Shown piece by piece: positions 1 through 8,891 of a DNA stretch of 64,000 nt. Made by a program: the position numbers and the translations under genes. The stretch is from Natronosporangium sp035305625 (GTDB taxonomy: Bacteria > Actinomycetota > Actinomycetes > Mycobacteriales > Micromonosporaceae), in the NCBI GenBank assembly GCA_963809545.1, contig CAWEKD010000005.1, positions 930,001-994,000 of the forward strand, in the 5' to 3' direction. The notes beneath the pieces were generated by a model that saw only the letters and a program-made list of their open reading frames with translations, did no database searches and was not told the DNA's origin. Numbering within the stretch: the first letter of the stretch is position 1; every line of letters starts with the position of its first letter.

Positions 1-540
1 GCGGACCGATGTGGCCGGTCGGCCTCGACGATCAGCAGTCGGACCGGGCTGCTCGACCGGCACAGCCGGTAGATCACCGAGGTCGGGATGATCGACGTAG
101 TCGCCGGCGGTCAGCTCGAGCACCCCGAACGCGGACTCGAGTCCGGGCGGTGCCCGACTCCACGTAGAGGCACTCGTCGCCGATCGCGTTGCGGTACAGC
201 GGCGAGGGGCGGTCGGCGACCACGTAGGAGATCCGGACAGTCGTCGTTGGCGAGCAGGTAGCTGCCGGCCGAGCACCGCGTCGCCGCCGACGTCGAGCTT
301 GTGGGTGCGCAGGTGCCGGGGCTTGAGCGGCAGGTTCGGCGAGCGGGTCCAGGCGGCGGGGCTGGTACGCGCTCGGCGGCCACGATCGCGGTCGGCAGGT
401 GGCGGTGGTAGAGCAGCGAGGAGTCCGAGGAGAAGCCCTCCTGGCCCATCAGCTCCTCGGCGTAGAGGCTGCCGTCAGGCTGCCGGAACTGGGTGTGCCG
501 TTTGCGGCGGGACTTCGCCGACGCTGCGGTAGTACGGCAT
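1..540 (-). pseudogene. hmgA: homogentisate 1,2-dioxygenase, N-terminal part, frameshifted and cut by window edge
   Basis: This is the N-terminal part of homogentisate 1,2-dioxygenase, the ring-opening enzyme of tyrosine and phenylalanine catabolism that makes maleylacetoacetate. Reading back from an ATG at 538-540 gives MPYYRSVGEVP. A frame change then leads into RKRHTQFRQPDGSLYAEE and MGQEGFSSDSSLLYHRHLP, which are hallmarks of the bacterial enzyme. Further pieces (LPLKPRHLRTHKLDVGG, then YLLANDD, then a segment resembling RNAIGDECLYVESG) lie in other frames, so there are at least three frame changes in under 180 codons. The C-terminal iron-binding part would lie outside the window. It is divergent from the gene at 651. 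The identification is firm. Whether it is a pseudogene or bad sequence is open. Confidence 0.8.
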
Positions 541-650
541 GTGTGACCCCTTATGTCCCAGATGCTCGACCGTAGCGTCCGATTATCGGACAAGGTTGTC
601 GGCACCTTCAGCGTCTTATAGGTTGTTACAGCGTGTCAACTGCATGATCG

Positions 651-1483
651 GTGCCGGCCCTGCTGGCCGGGTTGGTCGACGACGCGGCGGTGTTCCCGCC
701 CGGCAACGCGCCGCTGCCCGAAGCGGCCCTGACCGCGCATGTCCGGCACCGGGCCGCCTGGTACGCCGACCTGGTCGGCCCGCTGCTGCTGCCGGTGTCC
801 ATCCTGGCTGATCTGCCGGCCGAGCGGCTGCCGGAGCGGGTCGGGGCGATCGGCGACACCGGGGTCGGCGGGCGCGTCCGCCGCGCTCGCCCGCGCCGAC
901 CAGCGGTCCGGCAGCAGTCGAGGTGGCGGTGGCCAAGCGCGGAGAGGACCCGCAGCCCGGGCTGCGGCGAGCTGCTGGCGGCGCTGGCCGACCGGTCCCG
1001 AGATCGATGTGTACGCGGAGCTGCCGCTGACCTGGGGGCTGATGGGCGCGCTGGACACGTTGGCGAGCGAGCGGGCCGCGGGGGTGCGGATCGCGCCCAA
1101 GTTCCGCACCGGCGGACTGGCCGCGGAGCTGTTCCCCACCCCCGGCGAGCTGGCCGCGGTGATCTGCGCCTGCCGGGACCGGGAACTGCCGTTCAAGCTG
1201 ACCGCCGGGCTGCACCACGCGCTCCGGCACACCGACCCGGAGACCGGGTTCACCCACCACGGCTTCCTCAACGTGCTCGCCGCCGACCTGGTCGCGGCCG
1301 GTGGCGCCGAGGTCGACGAAGTGGCCGAGGTGCTGAGCCTCACCGATCCGTCGCCCGGTACTGGCGGTGGTGGAGGGCCGACTGGACCATGCCCGCCCGC
1401 TGTGGATCGGGTTCGGCTCGTGCAGCGTCGAGGAACCAGTGGCCGACCTGGTGCGAGCTGTGGACTGCCTGTCCGGAGGCTGA
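651..1483 (+). pseudogene. conserved actinobacterial protein of unknown function, frameshifted
   Basis: I do not recognise a named family. The protein starts at GTG 651 with VPALLAGLVDDAAVFPPGN in frame 651. It continues from about 1000 to 1350 in a second frame with a conserved-looking core (FKLTAGLHHALRHTD, TGFTHHGFLNVLAADLV). It ends from about 1360 to 1483 in a third frame (WIGFGSCSVEEPVADLV, stop TGA 1481-1483). At least two frame changes are therefore needed to read one product of about 275 residues. It sits between hmgA and fahA, and its stop is 3 bp from the fahA start, so it is probably co-transcribed with fahA. A role in aromatic catabolism is inference from position only. Confidence 0.6.
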
Positions 1484-1486
1484 CGC

Positions 1487-2705
1487 GTGAGCGGTGCTGG
1501 GTAGCGGGTGCGGACGGCTCCGGATTCGGGGTCGACCATCTGCCGTACGGGGTGGTGACGGTGGCCGGGGAACCCCGCCTCGCGCGTACGGATCGGGGAC
1601 CGGGTGCTCGACCTGGCCGCGGCGGAGGCCGCCGGGCTGGTCGGACGCCGGTGGCGCGCTGCGCCGCCTCCGATCTCAACGCCTTCCTCGCGGCCGGCCC
1701 GGTCGGTGTGGCGACGGGTCCGGCAGCGACTGATCGAACTGTTCACCGAGTGGCCGCACCGCGACCGCGGTGGAGCCGCTGCTGCACCCGCTCGGCCGAC
1801 GTCGAGCTGCTGCCGTTCGAGGTCGCCGACTACGTCGACTTCTACTCCTCCGAGCACCACGCCACCAACGTCGGGCAGATCTTCCGCCCGGACCAGCCGC
1901 CGCTGCTGCCGAACTGGAAGCACCTGCCGATCGGCTACCACGGCCGGGCCGGCACGGTGGTGGTCTCCGGTACGCCGATCGTCCGCCCGTCCGGGCAGCG
2001 CCGGCCCCCCGGGCGGAGGCGCCCGGTCTACGGGCCCGTCGACCCGGCTGGACATCGAGGCCGAGGTCGGGTTCGTGGTCGGGGTACCGAGCGAGCTGGG
2101 CCGGCCGGTGCCGGTGGACGGTTCGCCGAGCACGTCTTCGGGGTGGTGCTGGTCAACGACTGGTCGGCCCGGGACATCCAGGCCTGGGAGTACCAGCCGC
2201 TCGGGCCGTTCCTGGGCAAGTCCTTCGCCACCTCGGTCTCGGCCGGGTGGATCGCCCCGCTGGACGCGCTCGCTGAGGCCTGGGTGCCGGCCCCGGCGCA
2301 GGACCCGCCGGTGCTGGACTACCTGCGCGACGTGCCGCATCGGGGCCTGGACCTGGCGCTGGCCGTGCGGTGGAACGGCACCGTGGTCGGCCCGAGCCGC
2401 CGTTCGCCAGCATGTACTGGACCCCGGCGCAGCAGCTGGCGCACCTGACCGTCAACGGCGCCTCCCTGCGGACCGGGGACCTGTACGCCTCGGGCACCGT
2501 CTCCGGGCCGCAGCGGGAGCAGGTCGGGTCGTTCCTGGAGCTGACCTGGGGCGGTGCCGAACCGGTGACGCTGGCCGACGGCACCACCCGGACGTTCCTG
2601 GCGGACGGGGACACGGTCACCATCGAGGCGACCGCGCCCGGGGTGGGCGGGGAGCCGATCACGCTGGCGGAGGTCACCGGGACGGTCCAGCCCGCCCTGA
2701 CCTGA
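1487..2705 (+). pseudogene. fahA: fumarylacetoacetase, frameshifted
   Basis: Fumarylacetoacetase hydrolyses fumarylacetoacetate to fumarate and acetoacetate, the last step of homogentisate breakdown. The pieces are clear: GSGFGVDHLPYGV near the start, VDFYSSEHHATNVGQIFRP, LPNWKHLPIGYHGRAGTV, LVNDWSARDIQAWEYQPLG, PFLGKSFATSVSAGWIAPLD and SMYWTPAQQLAHLTVNGA. They cover the whole family length of about 400 residues to TGA 2703-2705. They fall in different frames with several switches, some next to C or G runs such as near 2006. GTG 1487 is the likely start. A coding gene plus clustered indels fits the data, and the lesions match those in the two neighbours. Confidence 0.82.
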
Positions 2706-2775
2706 GCCCGCCGGCCACACCCCCGGCGCGATCCGCCGCGGGAGTGGGCACGGTAGGGCGAGGTGACGGCGGTGG

Positions 2776-3930
2776 TCAGACCCGCTGGGCGGCCGCGGCC
2801 CCATCCGGGCGGAGGCCGGCCCGGGCCGCGGTCCGGGAGATGTCGCTGGGAGAGACCACCGCCACCACCCGTTCCTCCGGATCGAGCACCACCGCCCGCC
2901 CATCGGAGCACCCCGCCAGCCGCGGGAGCAGGTCGGTGAGCAGCTCGTCCGGGCGCGTGGTCGGTACCTCCTGCGGCGGGCAGGCGATATCCGCCAGCCG
3001 GGTGGTGCTCCGCTGATCCGCCGGTACCTGCCGGATCCGGTTGAGGGTGGTCAAACCGGTCAGGCGCCCCTCGTCATCCACCAGCGGGTAGGTCGAGAAC
3101 CGCTGCTGAAGCACCACGTCCTCGATGAACTGGGCCACGGTGGTGGAGCCGAAGGCGGTCACCGCCGATCCGGACATCACCTCTTCGACCCGGACCCCTC
3201 GGAGCTGGCCACCCAGTTCCGCGCTGCGTTCCTCCGCGAACGCCGCGGTGACGAGGAACCATCCGATCAACGCCAGCCACAGGCCACTGAACCAGCCGAA
3301 TAGCAGCAGCCCGGCGACTCCGAGCACGATCAGCCCCACCCCGAAGTAGCGGCCGACCCGCGCCGCGGTGATCGCGGCCTGTTCCTGGTTGCCGGACCGC
3401 CACCACAGTCCGGCCCGGAGCACCCGCCCGCCGTCCAACGGCGCGGCCGGCAGCAGGTTGAAGCCGGCCAGAATCAGGTTGATCATCGCCAGGTAGCCGA
3501 GGGTGGTGGTGAACAGCCCTCCCCCGATGGTGGCGGCGGATCCGAGCGCCAGCAGCCCGAACCCGAAGGCGACCGCCACGCTGGCCAGGGGGCCGACCAC
3601 CGCCACCAGCAGATCCACCCGCGGAGTCTGGGGTGCCCCCCGCAGTTGGGAGACACCGCCCAACAGCCACAGGGTGATCCCTTCGACCTCGATGCCGTTT
3701 CTGCGCGCGACCAGGGCGTGCGCCAGCTCATGCACCAGGATTGACGCCAGTAGTAGCAGTCCCGCGGCCACCCCCGCCATCAGGTACACCCAGCCGGGTC
3801 GGCCGGGGTGAAGAACGGGGAAGGTGCCGAAGCCGAGCCCGACCGCCACCAGGAAGACGATTACCAGCACGCTGAGGTTGGCGCTGACCGGGATCCCGGC
3901 CCAGCGACCGAGGGACAGAGTGGCTCGCAT
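2776..3930 (-). CDS. site-2 protease family membrane zinc metalloprotease with CBS domains (M50)
   Basis: This 384-residue polytopic protein has the M50 zinc site HELAH at residues 67-71 inside a membrane helix. The second metal/active motif NLLPAAPLDGGR lies near 158-169 and supplies the third ligand Asp. Residues from about 245 to 370 form a cytosolic pair of CBS repeats (EVMSGSAVTAFG, YPLVDDEGRLTGLTTL). This is the SpoIVFB/Rv2625c-like branch of intramembrane proteases that cut membrane proteins, possibly under nucleotide control through CBS. The substrate cannot be told. The start is ATG 3930. It is convergent with fahA, leaving 70 bp between stops. Confidence 0.88.
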   Translation of the reverse strand: MRATLSLGRWAGIPVSANLSVLVIVFLVAVGLGFGTFPVLHPGRPGWVYLMAGVAAGLLLLASILVHELAHALVARRNGIEVEGITLWLLGGVSQLRGAPQTPRVDLLVAVVGPLASVAVAFGFGLLALGSAATIGGGLFTTTLGYLAMINLILAGFNLLPAAPLDGGRVLRAGLWWRSGNQEQAAITAARVGRYFGVGLIVLGVAGLLLFGWFSGLWLALIGWFLVTAAFAEERSAELGGQLRGVRVEEVMSGSAVTAFGSTTVAQFIEDVVLQQRFSTYPLVDDEGRLTGLTTLNRIRQVPADQRSTTRLADIACPPQEVPTTRPDELLTDLLPRLAGCSDGRAVVLDPEERVVAVVSPSDISRTAARAGLRPDGAAAAQRV

Positions 3931-4040
3931 ACGCCTATCCGTACCCCTCGAGTCCCGCGAGCGAACCGGCCCAGCCAGGCGCTCCCGGACGCGAACAGCC
4001 GTGAGTGCGAGCCGGCGCGGAGCGTAGCGGGGCGGCGGTG

Positions 4041-5573
4041 TCAGCTGGGGGTGGCGGTAACGGTGGGGGCGGGGGTGCCGGTGGTAGCCGGTGAACCGGA
4101 CGGGGTCGGGCTGCTCGGCGGAGGAGAGCTGGCCGGAGGCGGCGTCTCGGTCGGATCCGGGCTGGGGCTGCCCGGGTCTGGGTCGGGGCTGCTGGGCTCC
4201 GGGTCAGGGGTGGACGTGACCGTAGGACTCGGGCTGGGGCTGGTGGTCGGGCTGGTGGTGGGGCTCGGGCCCGGGGTGGGGCTGGTGGTGGGGCTCGGGC
4301 CCGGGGTGGGGCTGGTGGTGGGGCCGGGCGTCGGACTGACGGTGGGGCTGGGCGTCGGGCTGGTGGTGGGGCGCGGGGTGGGCGTCGGCTCCGGATCCAC
4401 CACCCGCTCCGCCTCCACCACCCGGGTGGCGGCGAAGAACCGGGACCACCACACCGGCGAGACCTTCACCACGTCGTTGCGGTTGGGGGCGTGCACCATC
4501 TGCCCGTCCCCGACGTAGATGCCCACGTGGTGGATCGACTGCCAGGCGGGGCCGGAGCTGAAGAAGACCAGGTCACCGGGGAGCAGACCGCGCTGGGCCA
4601 CCGCGGCGGAGCGGGTGACCAGCATGGTGCGCGTGGCCCAGTACTGGTCGGCGGCCACTCGCGGCAGGGCGATCCCCTGTTCCCGGTACGCCCGCCACAC
4701 CAACCCGCTGCAGTCGTACCGGTGCGGCCCCTCCGCCCCCCACTGGTACGGCTTGCCCAACTGGGAGAGCGCGAACTTCACCGCCGCGATCGCGGCGTCG
4801 CCGGCGCGGAACCCGTTGACCGGCTGCAGGGCCGGGTAGCGGTGGGCGGCTTGCTGCTGCTGCCGCGCCTCCTCCCGCCGGGCCTGCTCGATCAACATCC
4901 GGGTGTTCCGCGCCTGCAGGTCGGCGAGCTTGTCTTGCAGCTCCTCCAACTGGTCGGCCAGCTCGTTCCGTAGGTCGGTGAGGGTCTGCTCCGCTTCCTG
5001 CGCCGCGGTCAGCAACTCGAACGCGCGCTGCTCGGTCTCTTTGGCCTCGATCAGCTCGCGGGCGGCGGTCTGCACCCCGATCGGCACCTCTACCGGTAGC
5101 CCCGGGGCGTGCACCGACAGCCCCGGCAGCTGAGGCAGGAACAGCTCCTGCGGCACCGCGGCCGCGCCCCGGAACGAGGCGTCGACCAGCTCGTCCAAGA
5201 TGTCCTGCCGTCGCTGGCGCTCGTCCCGCGCCAGTTCCCACTCCCGCTGGGCGTACTCCACGGCGGATTGGGCCGGGCCGACCTCCAGCTCCAGCGCGTT
5301 CAGTTGGCCACTGACTTTGTCGATCTCCAGCTCGGTTTCGGCGATCTGGGCGGCGAGCGGACCGGTGAGCTGCTCCCCGGCGGAGGGGATGCGGGCGTAC
5401 GACCCGTCCGGCAGCGGTACCGGCCCATTGACGTCTGGGCGCGCCCCCGGGTGGGGAACCGTGTCGGGTTGGGCGTGGCCGGGGCCGGTCGCCCCCACCA
5501 CCAGCGCTAGCCCGAGCAGCAGGGACACCGCGATCCGGGTTGCTGTCCGTCTACCGTGTCCGCCTGTGGCCAT
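4041..5573 (-). CDS. secreted NlpC/P60 peptidoglycan endopeptidase with coiled coil and Pro/Thr/Ser tail
   Basis: This is a predicted RipA-like cell-wall hydrolase of 510 residues. It has an N-terminal signal peptide (ATRIAVSLLLGLALVVGATG, then AQP). A long Glu/Ala/Gln-rich coiled coil runs from about 70 to 270. The NlpC/P60 domain at about 290-400 carries the catalytic Cys in RYDCSGLVW and the His in IHHVGIYVG. The last 90 residues are a low-complexity PTS-rich tail built partly from a tandem 30-bp repeat. ATG 5573 was chosen because it directly precedes the signal peptide. The frame stays open far upstream, but that extension would run antisense through mqnE and is not credible. The enzyme should cleave D-Glu-mDAP stem-peptide bonds outside the cell. 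Confidence 0.88.
   Translation of the reverse strand: MATGGHGRRTATRIAVSLLLGLALVVGATGPGHAQPDTVPHPGARPDVNGPVPLPDGSYARIPSAGEQLTGPLAAQIAETELEIDKVSGQLNALELEVGPAQSAVEYAQREWELARDERQRRQDILDELVDASFRGAAAVPQELFLPQLPGLSVHAPGLPVEVPIGVQTAARELIEAKETEQRAFELLTAAQEAEQTLTDLRNELADQLEELQDKLADLQARNTRMLIEQARREEARQQQQAAHRYPALQPVNGFRAGDAAIAAVKFALSQLGKPYQWGAEGPHRYDCSGLVWRAYREQGIALPRVAADQYWATRTMLVTRSAAVAQRGLLPGDLVFFSSGPAWQSIHHVGIYVGDGQMVHAPNRNDVVKVSPVWWSRFFAATRVVEAERVVDPEPTPTPRPTTSPTPSPTVSPTPGPTTSPTPGPSPTTSPTPGPSPTTSPTTSPSPSPTVTSTPDPEPSSPDPDPGSPSPDPTETPPPASSPPPSSPTPSGSPATTGTPAPTVTATPS
4261..4320 (-). repeat. two exact tandem copies of a 30-bp unit inside the NlpC/P60 tail
   Basis: Positions 4261-4290 and 4291-4320 are identical 30-mers. 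Each encodes ten residues of the Thr-Ser-Pro-Thr-Pro-Gly type, with diverged flanking copies on both sides. The unit is a multiple of three, so copy-number change would lengthen or shorten the tail without breaking the frame. Confidence 0.9.
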
Positions 5574-5759
5574 GCTCACCGCCCCGTCCGGTAGCCGCCG
5601 CGCCGCCATCGGGCACGGCCTCTCCCTGTTTACCGCATCAGTGCCACTGTGTCGATGGGAGACAGTGGCTGCCGGGCATACGGTTTGTCTTATAAATGCT
5701 GACAGTTCCCGCCAAACCAGGAGATCGGTTTCCGCATCCTGACCGGTAGGCTGCCAAGC

Positions 5760-6941
5760 ATGGCTGTGACCCTGCCTCCCGCCCGCAAACAGGAGCTCGA
5801 GGAGAAGGTGTACGCCGGCGAGCGCCTCACCCGCGCCGACGGCATCGACCTGTACGAGTGTGACGACCTCGCCTGGCTGGGGAAGCTGGCGCACTACCGC
5901 CGCACCCAGCTCAACGGCGACCGGGTGATGTTCAACGTCAACCGACACCTCAACCTCACCAACGTGTGCAGCGCCTCCTGCGCGTACTGCTCGTTCCAGC
6001 GCAAGCCGGGGGAGAAGTCCGCCTACACCATGCGGATCGAGGAGGCGGTGGCCAAAGCCAAGGAGATGGAGGGGGAGCAGCTCACTGAGCTCCACATCGT
6101 CAACGGGCTGCACCCGACCCTGCCGTGGCGCTACTACCCGCGGGTGCTGCGGGAGCTGAAGAAGGCGCTGCCCGGAGTGCATCTGAAGGCGTTCACCGCC
6201 ACCGAGATCCACTGGTTCGAGAAGATCTCCGGCCTGTCCGCTGAAGAGGTGCTGGACGAGCTGATCGACGCGGGGCTGGAGTCCCTGACGGGGGGCGGCG
6301 CGGAGATCTTCGACTGGGAGATCCGGAAGCAGATCGTCGACCACGACACCCACTGGGAGGACTGGTCCCGGATCCACCGCTTGGCGCACCGCAAGGGGAT
6401 GCGGACCCCGTGCACCATGCTGTACGGGCACATCGAGGAGCCCCGGCACCGCGTCGACCACGTCCTGCGGCTGCGGGAGCTACAGGACGAGACCGGCGGG
6501 TTCATCGTGTTCATCCCGCTGCGCTACCAGCACGACTTCGTCGACTCCGCCGACGGGAAGATCCGTAACCGGATCCAGAGCCGGACCACCATGGCCTCCC
6601 CGGCCGAGTCGTTGAAGACGTTCGCCGTCTCCCGGCTGCTGCTGGACAACGTGCCCCACCTGAAGTGCTTCTGGGTGATGCACGGGCTGTCGGTGGCGCA
6701 GCTGTCCCTGCACTACGGGGTGGATGACCTGGATGGCTCGGTGGTCGAATACAAGATCACTCACGACGCGGATGCGTACGGCACCCCCAGCACCATGCAC
6801 CGCGAGGATCTGCTGGAGCTGATCCGGGACGCCGGCTTCCGGCCGGTGGAGCGCAACACCCACTATCAGGTGGTCCGGGAGTACGACCCGCCGGTGTCGC
6901 TGGCGCAGCGTCGGGCCGAGCCTCAGCCCGTGGACTTCTGA
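5760..6941 (+). CDS. mqnE: aminofutalosine synthase MqnE (radical SAM)
   Basis: MqnE joins an adenosyl radical to 3-(1-carboxyvinyloxy)benzoate to give aminofutalosine in the futalosine route to menaquinone. The 393-residue protein has the radical-SAM cluster C70-SAS-C74-AY-C77, preceded by NVNRHLNLTNV, and further family motifs LHIVNGLHPTLPWRYYP, TEIHWFE and GLESLTGGGAEIFD. The start is ATG 5760. Other mqn genes are not in this window. The DUF4229 gene 1.3 kb downstream belongs to a family often found near menaquinone genes. The host therefore probably makes menaquinone through futalosine. Confidence 0.95.
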   Translation: MAVTLPPARKQELEEKVYAGERLTRADGIDLYECDDLAWLGKLAHYRRTQLNGDRVMFNVNRHLNLTNVCSASCAYCSFQRKPGEKSAYTMRIEEAVAKAKEMEGEQLTELHIVNGLHPTLPWRYYPRVLRELKKALPGVHLKAFTATEIHWFEKISGLSAEEVLDELIDAGLESLTGGGAEIFDWEIRKQIVDHDTHWEDWSRIHRLAHRKGMRTPCTMLYGHIEEPRHRVDHVLRLRELQDETGGFIVFIPLRYQHDFVDSADGKIRNRIQSRTTMASPAESLKTFAVSRLLLDNVPHLKCFWVMHGLSVAQLSLHYGVDDLDGSVVEYKITHDADAYGTPSTMHREDLLELIRDAGFRPVERNTHYQVVREYDPPVSLAQRRAEPQPVDF

Positions 6942-7846
6942 CCCGAGTCAGCGGCCGGTGCCGTCGGGGCAGGTGTCGCTGGTGGCGCCGGCTCCGGGCG
7001 GCGATCGGCCGGGTCCGCTGCGGCCAGCCGGGTGATCCGACGCTGTCGGGAGGGGCCGGCCGCCAGGCGCAGCGCCGCGACCAGCAGCCCCAGCCCGAAG
7101 CAGCCGACCCAGAGGGCCTGGTCACCGAACCGGGAGATGACCAGGCCCCCGATGGTGGGGGCGAGGAACGCCGCGGCCGCCATCATCAGCGAGGTGACGC
7201 CCTGGTAGCGGCCCCGAGCCGCGGCGGGGAAGCCGTCCGCCGCCAGGCTGATCGGGAGCGAGGACGCGTGCTGAAAGAAGACCAGCATGATCAGGAAGGT
7301 GGTCCCGCTCAGGGTGAGGAAGACCGGATCCCGCCAGGGGCTGTGGCGCGAGGTCGGTGTGCCCCGGGTACCGCGGGTCGGTGCGGCCGGTCGGGTCTCC
7401 ACCGTCTTCCCGAAGATGACGGCGGCGGCGAGCAGCGTGGCACCGGCGTTGACCACGAAGATGATCAGGTAGTGGAGCGCCGCCAACAGCCCACCCAGCA
7501 GCGCCGCGAGGGAGAAGGCCAGATTGTTGGCCCAGTGCTGCAAGGTGAAGGCGCGGAGCCGCGCAGACTCAGGGACAACGTCGATCATCATCGCGGCGTA
7601 CGCCGGCCGGGCCATGCTCTGGACCGTGCCCAGTAACAGGCAGCTGCCGAGGATCATCCCGGGATGGGAGGACACGCCCACCAGCAGCAGGGTGGCGGCG
7701 GTGCTGAGCTGGGCGGTCAGCAACGTGGCGCGCCGCCCCCACCGGTCGGCGAGCTGGCCGCCCACCAGGGCACCGACCGCGCCGCCGGCCCCGACCGCTT
7801 CGCCGCTGGTCCAGCCCGGCACGTACGCTGGCAGGGAGATGGACAC
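6923..7846 (-). CDS. shortened MFS transporter, apparently lacking TM1 and an internal block
   Basis: The 307-residue product is clearly MFS: the loop-2/3 motif GGQLADRWGRR is at residues 29-39. A normal MFS protein has about 400 residues and one or two helices before this motif. Here only about 20 residues precede it, and the GTG 7846 start already overlaps the divergent ATG 7839. In the second half, SLAADGFP, which normally ends TM7, runs straight into AAARGRYQG, which normally precedes TM11. About 90 residues seem missing in frame near nucleotide 7225. The 3' end overlaps the mqnE stop by 19 bp. It is probably non-functional or reshaped. The substrate is unknown. Confidence 0.65.
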   Translation of the reverse strand: MSISLPAYVPGWTSGEAVGAGGAVGALVGGQLADRWGRRATLLTAQLSTAATLLLVGVSSHPGMILGSCLLLGTVQSMARPAYAAMMIDVVPESARLRAFTLQHWANNLAFSLAALLGGLLAALHYLIIFVVNAGATLLAAAVIFGKTVETRPAAPTRGTRGTPTSRHSPWRDPVFLTLSGTTFLIMLVFFQHASSLPISLAADGFPAAARGRYQGVTSLMMAAAAFLAPTIGGLVISRFGDQALWVGCFGLGLLVAALRLAAGPSRQRRITRLAAADPADRRPEPAPPATPAPTAPAADSGQKSTG

Positions 7847-8270
7847 ACCGCAAGAGCGTTTCCCCCGGCGCGACGACGAGGGCCGGGTGCTCTACCTGCC
7901 TGACCTGCTCGGGCTCACGGCGGCCGGCCTGGTGCTCTGCTTCCTGGTGATCCTCGCCTATGACGTGATCGGATCACTGATCGGTTGGGGGGAGTTCGGC
8001 GCCGCCAGCGGCTGGCTGGCGCTGATCCTGCCGGCCTGGCTGTTTCTGATCGACGAACTGCGCGCCTGGCAGGGGGTGCGGGCCCGGCTGGTGGTGGTGA
8101 TCTCTGGGGCGCTGGTCGCGCTCGCCGCCGGCCTGCTGGTGGCTGGAGCGACCCCGGGGCCCCCGCTGATCTCCAGTGGGGCGGGAGCGACGGTGGCGGC
8201 GTTCGCGTATGCGGTGTACTGGTTCCACGGCATCCGCTGGCTGGCCCGGCGGGAGGAGAGTACGCGATGA
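7839..8270 (+). CDS. small membrane protein of unknown function
   Basis: This 143-residue protein begins MDTPQERFPRRDDEGRVLYL and has four likely membrane helices: about 24-45, 58-75, 83-105 and 112-130. It ends with a basic WLARREESTR tail. I recognise no named family. Its stop overlaps the start of the DUF4229 gene (ATGA), so the two are translationally coupled and likely work together. ATG 7839 follows a GGCAGGGAG ribosome site. Confidence 0.7.
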   Translation: MDTPQERFPRRDDEGRVLYLPDLLGLTAAGLVLCFLVILAYDVIGSLIGWGEFGAASGWLALILPAWLFLIDELRAWQGVRARLVVVISGALVALAAGLLVAGATPGPPLISSGAGATVAAFAYAVYWFHGIRWLARREESTR

Positions 8271-8596
8271 GTGCGGTGAAGTACACCCTGGGCCGGATCG
8301 GGTTGTTTCTAGCGGTCATGCTGGTGCTGTACCCGGTGCCGAAGCTCAGCCTGCTGGTGAAGATGTTGGTGGCGGTGGTGGCCTCGGCCGCGCTGTCCTG
8401 GGTGCTGCTCCGTCGGTGGCGGGACGAGTTCGCCGAGGAGCTGGCGGTCCGCAGCGAGCGTCGCAAGGTGGAGAAGGAGCGGCTGCGGGCGGCCCTGGCC
8501 GGCGAGGAGGAAGCGGAGAGCGAGCCGGCCGCGACCGAGTCGGAGGCGGCCGCGCCGTCCACGGACGAGCCGGACCCGGCCGGACGCCCCCGCTGA
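8267..8596 (+). CDS. DUF4229 membrane protein
   Basis: This 109-residue protein has two N-terminal helices (LFLAVMLVLYPVP and VKMLVAVVASAALSWVLL). A charged coiled stretch follows (RSERRKVEKERLRAALAGEE), then an acidic, disordered tail. The pattern fits the actinobacterial DUF4229 family, whose function is unknown. Members are often near menaquinone or cytochrome assembly genes, which matches mqnE close by. It is coupled to the preceding gene through an ATGA overlap. Confidence 0.75.
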   Translation: MSAVKYTLGRIGLFLAVMLVLYPVPKLSLLVKMLVAVVASAALSWVLLRRWRDEFAEELAVRSERRKVEKERLRAALAGEEEAESEPAATESEAAAPSTDEPDPAGRPR

Positions 8597-8699
8597 CCAC
8601 ACCGCAGTTCCGCTCATCTTCCCTCCCGTGGTCGGTCCGCGATGGTCACTCGGCGACCACCCGGGCGCCTCGAGTCGGCTCACGTGAGCTAACCTCGTC

Positions 8700-8802
8700 T
8701 CGACCCTGAGTCAGCGAAGCCGGTGCGAATCCGGCGCTGTCCCGCAACTGTGATGCCCTGGATGCTCCACCAGGGACGAGCCAGGTCGCCTGAGTCAGGG
8801 TC
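8700..8802 (+). promoter_or_regulatory. cobalamin riboswitch
   Basis: The core matches the B12-box region: GAAGCCGGTGCGAATCCGGC, then GCTGTCCCGCAACTGTGA, then GAGCCAGG. The outer arms ACCCTGAGTCAG (8703-8714) and CTGAGTCAGGGT (8791-8802) pair with one mismatch and close the structure. It lies about 90 nt before the btuF-like gene, with possible expression-platform hairpins in between (for example CGAGG at 8818 with CCTCG). It should lower importer expression when adenosylcobalamin is plentiful. No convincing -35/-10 pair was found upstream in 8597-8699. Confidence 0.9.
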
Positions 8803-8891
8803 GCGAATCAGCGCTCTCGAGGAAGGGCGCCTCGCAGGCAGGGCTCTCGAACCTGTCGGCGAAGCACCGGACCTCGACGACAGGAGGAGAG

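Noticed and set aside
616..2340. Long open frame on the minus strand opposite fahA
   Set aside because: It is an Arg/Pro/Gly-rich antisense shadow in GC-rich DNA, and the plus strand carries recognisable fumarylacetoacetase motifs.
5574..5759. Possible c-di-AMP (ydaO) riboswitch before the wall hydrolase
   Set aside because: Such elements often precede actinobacterial wall hydrolases, but I could not find the conserved core and the gap is short.
5574..6461. Upstream extension of the NlpC/P60 frame antisense to mqnE
   Set aside because: It has no signal peptide or family similarity, is fully opposite a well-conserved radical-SAM gene, and the true signal peptide begins at 5573.
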